A DNA stretch of 13,094 nucleotides from Haplosporangium gracile. Lineage: Eukaryota > Mortierellomycota > Mortierellomycetes > Mortierellales > Mortierellaceae. The position numbers and the translations under genes are program-made. Shown here in pieces: positions 8,160 through 13,094 of this stretch. Position 1 is the first letter of the stretch, and each line of letters begins with the position of its first letter. The stretch lies in NCBI GenBank assembly GCA_015499985.1, contig JAAAUF010000811.1, positions 1-13,094 of the forward strand. Reading direction: 5' to 3'. The notes under the pieces were generated by a model. That model made no database searches and had not been told where the DNA came from. It worked only from the letters and a program-made list of their open reading frames with translations.

Positions 8160-8279
8160 ATGGACAAGAACAAACACAACAACAAGGCAAGCATCAGGAT
8201 CTCTCCTCTCCTTCTTCAACTCCCCCTCCTTCTTATTACCAACGTCCGAACGATGTTTTTACCCTCGGTCGCCTTATAA
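8160..8279 (+). CDS. Possible 39-residue hypothetical protein or first exon
   Basis: The ATG at 8160 sits in a strong context (CCGCCATGG) directly after a leader-like region: C/T-rich from about 7860, then A/C-rich up to the start, the same layout as before the acidic-protein genes. The frame encodes a basic, Asn/Lys-rich start (MDKNKHNNKASIR), then a Leu-rich stretch, and stops at 8277-8279. It shares no sequence with the acidic family. It could be a first exon (AAG/GCAAGC at about 8183-8191 would be a GC-type donor) but I find no convincing second exon. TATAAAA at 8275-8281, 83 nt before another ATG at 8364 (22 codons, MEKLFAGFFCVPSNPWEGPA at its start), is a competing reading. Context carries this call, not the protein. 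Confidence 0.15.
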   Translation: MDKNKHNNKASIRISPLLLQLPLLLITNVRTMFLPSVAL

Positions 8280-9189
8280 AACAAAAACCACTGCCCACTC
8301 TCTTTCTCATTGTACTCGTCTCGACTTCTGCTTTTGGTCTTGTTGATTTCTAGTTCTGCTGAGATGGAGAAACTATTTGCAGGATTTTTTTGTGTCCCAT
8401 CCAACCCCTGGGAAGGGCCTGCACTGAGTTGAACCCTGCACTGAGGAACAAGCAAGCCTCTGGAGCAAGCAAACAGGAGCAAAAGGAAAGTATTGAGCTA
8501 TTTTGTTATTCCTGCCTTCTCCTAAAGGTCCCCGAAGCAATACCTCAGCCCCCTGCCTCCATATCCACGACAACGATTGCTACACAGGAAAAACACTCAT
8601 GAATAGAGGAGGTTCCCCTTGGCGAACCACTTTCGGCCAACTGCAGGAGTGGCATGGGTTTCGGCCTCGCTAGATCACAAACATACCCATCCCATATCAT
8701 ATAGCAGTTGATATGTTGCGTTCATCTATTCACAAACCTTTTCAGGGCAGTCAAGGATTATGTTATGGGAGATGGCCTTCCTTCGGCCGGGTTAATTACG
8801 TTGTTATTGGTGTGGATATGACACCATAGTAAGGTCTCACCATGGATTCCATACCTCTGTTACAATATCTCTCGACAAGAACGCTATCATGTCATGGACA
8901 TAAGACCGTGTTCCTTTTCTATGCTCGAATAAAACATTTTAAGAGGTCTTTAGTGTTTGGTGTTTAGAAAGACGATATCACTTTTTGTGAGCTGTTACCT
9001 GTGTATGTAGTACGGCACCAACCGTCTTTCGTACTGGGTTACCGTGGATTGTGCGGATTTAATACCTATTTGTTTTGGTTGTTGATATGTTGCTGAGGCT
9101 CTCTTTGCGTATTGATATGATGATTATTTGGGTCTTTCACACGAGTTCTGACCATTTTCTCTGTTTTTTTTTTGTTTCGCTACCTTACC
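8280..9189. other. Intergenic, no supported gene
   Basis: No convincing frame on either strand. It holds TATAAAA overlapping the stop of the preceding small frame, a short imperfect tandem duplication at 8418-8451, a small hairpin (GGTTC/GAACC, 8611-8628) and a repeated 12-mer TTGATATGTTGC (8708-8719 and 9082-9093). None has an evident function. Confidence 0.45.
8418..8451 (+). repeat. 17-bp imperfect tandem duplication
   Basis: CCTGCACTGAG occurs at 8418-8428 and again at 8435-8445 with a 17-bp period; the remaining bases of each unit are only partly alike. A small local duplication. Confidence 0.7.
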
Positions 9190-9543
9190 ATGATTTCATA
9201 TACAGGGGAGTGTGTGTGTTGTAAGTGCCGAGCCTCGCCTTTAGGATGCAAGTAAGCAAGCAGGAAGCAGGACAAAAGGAGAACGCACGGATATCTGTCA
9301 TTTTCACACCAATGGTCCCCTAAAAACAACCTCGCAGTCCCCACAACACTGCAATCCACGGCGAACAAATGCTATCCAGAAAAGACACTTAACACTAGGG
9401 TGCCCATTTTGAAGGGAGAGGAAAGTGGTGTGTGGCATGACGGTTTGATCCAGCACGACTTGAAATGTGCTCTATGGAATGCTCCAAGTTCTTCGACACA
9501 TAAGCGAAGCAACGAGAGGCGAGCAAACAGTATAGTAAAATGA
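9190..9543 (+). CDS. Possible two-exon small gene, 78 residues, unknown function
   Basis: The ATG at 9190 (A at -3) opens a 31-nt exon (MISYTGECVC) ending at a GTAAGT donor (9221-9226). An acceptor CTCGCAG ends at 9337, with CCCTAAA as a weak branch site upstream, giving a 117-nt intron. Exon 2 (9338-9543) joins in phase and is open to TGA at 9541-9543, with pieces such as NTRVPILKGEESGVWHDG and HDLKCALWNAPSSS. Unspliced, exon 1 runs into a stop about 20 codons after its start. In favour: good donor, maintained phase. Against: third-position G+C is only about 49 percent by hand count, the branch site is imperfect, no TATA box is seen, and an open frame of this length is expected by chance somewhere in the window. 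No domain recognised. Confidence 0.15.
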
Positions 9544-10216
9544 CCAGTTTAATTAATATGGGCGTGTTTTTTTTTGGTTTCTTTACAATATATCATTCCC
9601 GAGCTGAAAGGAACGTTTTTCGGCTCCACTTATCCAGCCTTAGTTAACTTGAACAAACCAAAAGTAGGATTTCTAACAAAATGCTTCTGTTGCATTTTGC
9701 AATTCTAGTCGAGGTAGAGCCCATGCCTTCCTATCAACTTTTTTATTATGTGAAAGTATCAACACAACCGCAGAAGGAAGACATATCACGTAAAATATTA
9801 CGCTGTTCGCTTTCCTTTTCTTCAAGCCTTCTTGGTGACAACTCTTCCCTCCATTAACAAAAACCTGGCGTGTGTTTATGATGATGCGGGAAGAATACCA
9901 AGGCGGTTGTAAAGAAAGCGTAATAAAACGCGAATGCGTTTGCGTTTTTTTATTTTTTATTTTTTCGTACGAAGTTTTATTTCTCTGGTAAAAAGCCCAA
10001 GTGAGGCATTTGATAGTGAAAGGGGCTACATATTAAACTCTTCCAAGAGCCATCCACCAGTCGCAGTCCGGTTCACAACTTGGTTCTGCGCAACAATTGC
10101 TACTGCTTCTCACAGCTTCAATAGAAGTAAAAATAAAACTAGATACGAATGAAGGGGACCCTTCCCACCCTCTCCATCAATGACAACTTCCTCCTTCCCA
10201 GCAAACTTTCCAACAA
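9544..10216. other. Intergenic, no supported gene
   Basis: A/T-rich with short T runs. A frame from an ATG at 9934 (72 codons) begins with a Phe/Tyr-rich low-complexity stretch caused by a T-rich tract and then carries no recognisable motif; I do not call it. Confidence 0.45.
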
Positions 10217-10479
10217 TCACTCATCAACCGCTCGTGGATCCATGGACGCTCCAGGGCAGCGCCCATTCTCATGTGTGGCTAGCGAAGCGCCACAGGGCAA
10301 AAATCATCTCAGGTGATGTATTCGTATCCTTGACTCCAGTCACCTCAGGGGTCTCTGTACTTGGAGGCCTTGTTCTTGGCAGAAATACCTTGCGTCTGCT
10401 CCCACCCGATCGTCGCAGAACACCGATACTTCCAGATCAGCTCCGATGCCTGCTTCTCCAGGTAACCAACGCGTTCGCT
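10217..10479 (-). pseudogene. Frameshifted coding relic on the minus strand, product unknown
   Basis: On the minus strand three frames follow one another. 10479 to 10345 encodes 44 residues including YLEKQASELIWKYR and GWEQTQGISAKNKASKYRDP, then TGA. A one-base shift continues as PEVTGVKDTNTSPEMIF and ALWRFASHT to a TGA at 10269-10271. A further shift gives HENGRCPGASMDPRAVDE to TGA at 10217-10219. Third-position G+C of the first piece is about 73 percent by hand count, like the expressed genes here, against about 51 percent for the opposite-strand frame (10180-10497, 105 codons). The relic starts against a long A run on this strand (T on the + strand, about 10481-10495), so its 5' part is lost. 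I infer a truncated pseudogene with at least two indels. The + strand frame with a true ATG at 10180 cannot be fully excluded. Confidence 0.4.
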
Positions 10480-10588
10480 ATTTTTTTTTTTTTTTAAGCA
10501 GCATTTCCCTAAATGCACATCAATGATTTTATAGAGTATAAAGAGCTCAGTCAGAGCACCTTACTCATCAGCCAATTAGCTTGATATT

Positions 10589-10661
10589 GGGGATCTAGCT
10601 CAAATGGTAGAGCGCTCGCTTAGCATGCGAGAGGCACTGGGATCGATGCCCAGGTTCTCCA
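10589..10661 (+). tRNA. tRNA-Ala (anticodon AGC)
   Basis: 73 nt, no intron, no encoded CCA. Acceptor 10589-10595 pairs with 10654-10660, discriminator A at 10661. D stem GCTC/GAGC (10598-10601/10610-10613); anticodon stem CTCGC/GCGAG with loop TTAGCAT (10620-10626), anticodon AGC at 10622-10624; T stem CTGGG/CCCAG with loop ATCGATG. The acceptor carries the G3-U70 wobble pair, the main identity element for alanyl-tRNA synthetase. The A box (TAGCTCAAATGG) and B box (GGATCGATGCC) match the internal RNA polymerase III promoter. One oddity is a U6-U67 mismatch in the acceptor stem. In the cell, A34 is expected to be edited to inosine, so the tRNA would read GCU, GCC and GCA. Confidence 0.97.
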
Positions 10662-10664
10662 AGG

Positions 10665-10669
10665 TTTTT
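10665..10669 (+). terminator. RNA polymerase III terminator of tRNA-Ala
   Basis: Five T in a row on the + strand, four bases after the 3' end of the tRNA. A second T run (about 10687-10694) could act as a backup. Confidence 0.8.
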
Positions 10670-10909
10670 CTCATCGTAGCGAGAATTTTTTTTCCAAGAG
10701 CGCTTGTTTGTTCGATGGATTAGTCTACTTGACAACCCACGAACTTAGTGCAGAAAATGGGGGAGCCGTCAAAATAATTAACCCTTGTTACGTCTTCACC
10801 TCCTTTCTTTGTCTCTCTCTCATATTCACATCAAACAGAGCCAATGAAGCGTTGGAATTTTGGTGACAAACGGACAGACATTCCTCACAAGGAGGTCGCC
10901 GAACGTTTT

Positions 10910-10915
10910 TTTATT
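10910..10915 (-). terminator. Poly(A) signal of the minus-strand GPI-type protein gene
   Basis: AATAAA on the minus strand, about 141 nt after the TAA at 11057-11059, in an A/T-rich 3' flank. Its position fits a 3' UTR of roughly 160 nt. Confidence 0.55.
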
Positions 10916-11056
10916 CAAGATTATTTTGAAGAGCGTCGAAAACAAGGAACGTTTCGATATTGTATAGATACAGGTAGATATAGGGGAATACACTAATAAT
11001 TAGATGGATGGTGTAAGAAGCAAAAGAAAGGGAACTACTGCAGGTTCATCGATGAT

Positions 11057-11413
11057 TTAGAAGAACTGGGCGAGAGCAGCAACACTACCAATAGCCATCA
11101 TAACCTTGACGGGGGCCTGGATCGCGTTTCCGGCATTTCCTTTGCCAGGGGTAGTGGTGCTCGAGGGAACAACGGTGGTCGTGATAACGGTAGGAACACC
11201 AATGGTGATAGTGGTGATGATGGGGATGGTAATGGTGGCAGTCTCGGTGGCGGTAACGATGCCCGTAGAGGTGCTAGTTGCGGATTCGGTGGGCGAGGCG
11301 GTGTCGCTAGGGCCGGGGAGGGTCACGGTGACAACGGACGAGGTTGGCTTGGCGGCTGAGGCTCCGAGGGCCAGGACGGCGGCGGCGATGAGGGAGGTGG
11401 TGGTGAACTTCAT
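11057..11413 (-). CDS. Small secreted Ser/Thr-rich GPI-type cell-surface protein (118 residues)
   Basis: The best-supported protein gene of the window. Residues 1-20 are a classic signal peptide (K2, hydrophobic SLIAAAVLALG, cleavage after ASA). The mature chain (21-90) is mostly Thr, Ser, Val, Ile and Pro, with a Thr/Ile/Val-rich stretch at about 59-82. The tail is small and polar (GKGNAGN, 90-96, with possible omega sites N93, G95 or N96), then a hydrophobic end at 101-118 (VKVMMAIGS, AALAQFF), as in GPI-anchored proteins. No cysteines and no N-glycosylation sequon, so modification would be O-linked mannose on Ser/Thr. Expected place: outer face of the plasma membrane or cell wall. Start chosen as ATG with A at -3 (CAAACATG), 93 nt after a TATA box. 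No enzymatic domain; a structural or adhesive wall role is inference. The open frame on the opposite strand (11106-11441) is its mirror. Confidence 0.88.
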   Translation of the reverse strand: MKFTTTSLIAAAVLALGASAAKPTSSVVTVTLPGPSDTASPTESATSTSTGIVTATETATITIPIITTITIGVPTVITTTVVPSSTTTPGKGNAGNAIQAPVKVMMAIGSVAALAQFF

Positions 11414-11505
11414 GTTTGTAGGTATTAGTGGTGGAGATTGAGGTTGAGTGAGTTAAGAAAGGAAGAGTGTTGATGAGATGAAGGGAAAAAGAACTGGTTG
11501 GAGTC

Positions 11506-11514
11506 CTTTTTATA
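11506..11514 (-). promoter_or_regulatory. TATA box of the GPI-type protein gene
   Basis: TATAAAAAG on the minus strand, 93 nt before the ATG. A start of transcription about 30 nt downstream would give a 5' UTR of roughly 60 nt, which is C/A-rich (ACTCACTCAACCTCAATC). Confidence 0.7.
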
Positions 11515-11655
11515 CAAAAAAAACAACAACAGAAACGGTTGAGGTCCCTGTCTGCAATCGAAGGATAGAGAAAATGGACCGGGGTAGAGAAGGGAATGGA
11601 CAGTTGGACAAATGTCATGCGCGCATCATCGTTCATGGTAAGTGCTTCATCTTAT

Positions 11656-11676
11656 CCCACCCATCCCACCCATCCC
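11656..11676 (-). promoter_or_regulatory. G-quadruplex motif upstream of the GPI-type protein gene
   Basis: On the minus strand, the coding strand of the downstream gene, five GGG runs are separated by loops of only 1 or 2 nt (T and AT alternately) within 21 nt; a further GGG lies at 11685-11687. It is a 9-bp tandem repeat (CCCACCCAT on the + strand). It sits about 140 bp upstream of the TATA box. The motif is plain in the sequence; a regulatory role is inference. Confidence 0.6.
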
Positions 11677-12690
11677 ATCCTACACCCGAGTTTCCCTAGT
11701 GGCCCCTAGCATCCCTAATTGGCTCCAAAACCCTTCATTAGCCCAACAGACCCTGAATAGACTAAGAAAAATTGGGTTCGGAGCTCGTCATTTTTATGCA
11801 AAAGAGGGGATAAACAACAAAGGGCGAAAGGAAAGGGAAATAGAACAAACAACACAAACAAGCAGAACAATATGTAATAACGGAAGCGGACACTGAGCGC
11901 TTTAGGCGTGTGAAAGAGCGTGTCAGGAAACCATTTCGTAGAAGTGTCGTCAGAGTTTGTTCGTCTTACTCCTATCCCGCGCCCTTGCCTTCACAGTAGT
12001 CTAATTTATCCGGCAGAAAGTACTTTCCTTTCCCATTATGATTTTCTCGGGGGGATCTGACTAGTTACTTGTTATGGTCTAGATCTTGTCAACTACGAAG
12101 ATTTTTTTTGATCAATACCCTTCTAATTGACAGGGTTTAACGAAAAACACACAACACGGCCACAGAGTCGTTCAGAAAGAAGGAGAGGAAACCCTATTCT
12201 TAGAGAACAGGCCAAAAATGTGTGTAAATAAACATACTCATCGGCATTTATGTCATTAAGTTAGTAGTGACGAGACTGTGGCAATGACAGGCAGGGACAA
12301 GCGCAGCTATCGATTTGTATGAGAGAAAGAGGGAGTGAGGGCAAAGAAGAGGCGATAAGGACATGCCAGATGTAGAGATAGAGTCAGTCCATGTCCTTCA
12401 GGCACAATCATTGTTTTTAATCTCATGTAGGCGCAATGATATAGTTCTAGTGAAGCGATATCCATTTGCATTAGCGCATCACCCTTTGCTTTCGCTTCGA
12501 TCATGTTTTTTCAATTTTGTTTTATTATCGTTATTCTTGGCAGCCTAAGCAAAATGCTGTAGTCATTGCACCGTACCTCCAAACTCCTTAGCTGGCGCTT
12601 GATCCAGTACCAATATCGCAGTACGCCAATCGTCCATCTTTGTTTCTCTGTCGGGCGAGTCGCGTCTGCTTATTTGTATCCTACGGGACA

Positions 12691-12718
12691 CGTACGACGA
12701 CTGAGTGGGTGTCGTACG
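12691..12718. repeat. Inverted repeat CGTACGAC / GTCGTACG, 12-nt loop
   Basis: Perfect 8-bp arms at 12691-12698 and 12711-12718. Each arm contains the palindrome CGTACG, so the site could form a hairpin or be bound by a dimeric factor. Nothing else marks a role. Confidence 0.6.
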
Positions 12719-13023
12719 GGCAAGGCACGGCGAAATGATCCCGTAGCTGCTTCTTTGGTCAATACCTAATTTGAACCACATCCGTAGACACTTACACCTC
12801 ACACACGCAGAGAGAAGGAGAAGAGTATCATTGTTGATTGAAATAGAGAAATAGAAGCTAGGGTTCGAGTTGGATCTTGTTGCTGCCCTGCATGTTTTTG
12901 TTCTCTCTTGCTCTCTTCTCTTCCTCCATTCAGCCATAGGTTGACACGCGCCTTGAGAAAAGATCAAGTATTGACAGGACGAATAAGGATATGTTTGTGC
13001 GTGTGTGGAGGGAAAGATGGACT

Positions 13024-13081
13024 GTGGGCCATGTCACCCTGTTTCATTCGTCGGTTGGGGTTGCGATGTCGTGGGCCATGT
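13024..13081 (+). repeat. 11-bp direct repeat GTGGGCCATGT
   Basis: GTGGGCCATGT at 13024-13034 and again at 13071-13081, 47 bp apart. It could be a pair of protein-binding sites for a gene beyond the window, or chance. Confidence 0.4.
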
Positions 13082-13094
13082 GCCCCCTTTCTTG

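Larger units (their letters stand above)
11677..13094. other. Intergenic to window end, no supported gene
   Basis: No frame is convincing. The longest is on the minus strand from an ATG at 12937 to 12563 (124 codons, MAEWRKRREQERTKTC at the start): no domain, ordinary composition and no promoter seen, and a GTAAGT (12790-12795, minus) inside it could equally be a donor. A perfect inverted repeat lies at 12691-12718 and an 11-bp direct repeat at 13024-13034 and 13071-13081. Confidence 0.4.

Noticed and set aside
9180..9368. 62-codon minus-strand frame with a hydrophobic middle
   Set aside because: Its start is TTG, not ATG, and it has no motif.
12563..12937. 124-codon minus-strand frame from a true ATG
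   Set aside because: No domain, no promoter signal, ordinary composition and an internal GTAAGT; frames of this size are expected by chance here. Noted only in the intergenic entry.

Overview
This is eukaryotic nuclear DNA, most likely from a filamentous fungus. Mucoromycota, perhaps Mortierellaceae, is my best guess from general style and not from any gene match. The signs are an RNA polymerase III tRNA gene with internal A and B boxes and a T-run terminator, a small Ser/Thr-rich secreted protein with a GPI-type C-terminus, short intronless genes behind long pyrimidine-rich (C/T) upstream tracts that switch to A/C-rich leaders just before the ATG, many long T runs, and large gene-poor spacers. 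I see no bacterial operon, ribosome binding site, CRISPR array or insertion sequence.

Left half (1-5930): two paralogous genes on the + strand for a small, very acidic protein I do not recognise. Copy 1 has a frame at 851-1198 and copy 2 lies at 5514-5861. The two frames are exactly the same length (348 nt), share the start context TCACGATGGC, and carry two copies each of a 16-residue helix-like module (best form EPDLDEIARQIALLVM) separated by an Asp-rich linker. A similar 20-nt block sits in both 3' flanks. Copy 1 has an in-frame TAA at codon 17, so it is either broken at the N-terminus or made from the internal ATG at 950. Between the copies lies a decayed coding relic (about 3325-3869, +), in a spacer otherwise made of simple sequence and C/T tracts.

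Middle (5931-10216): mostly intergenic. It holds a leader-like region ending at a possible start codon (8160), a possible two-exon small gene (9190-9543, +), and a minus-strand frame with a consensus-looking 56-nt intron (6536-6591). All three are weak.

Right half (10217-13094): a frameshifted minus-strand coding relic (10217-10479), an intact tRNA-Ala(AGC) gene (10589-10661), and one well-supported protein gene on the minus strand (11057-11413), a 118-residue secreted GPI-type cell-surface protein with its own TATA box, a poly(A) signal and a strong G-quadruplex motif upstream. The last 1.4 kb has nothing I can call.

The most interesting item is the duplicated acidic-protein family, with its repeated EPDLDEIA module and the stop codon in one copy. 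No pathway links the genes of the window as far as I can see.
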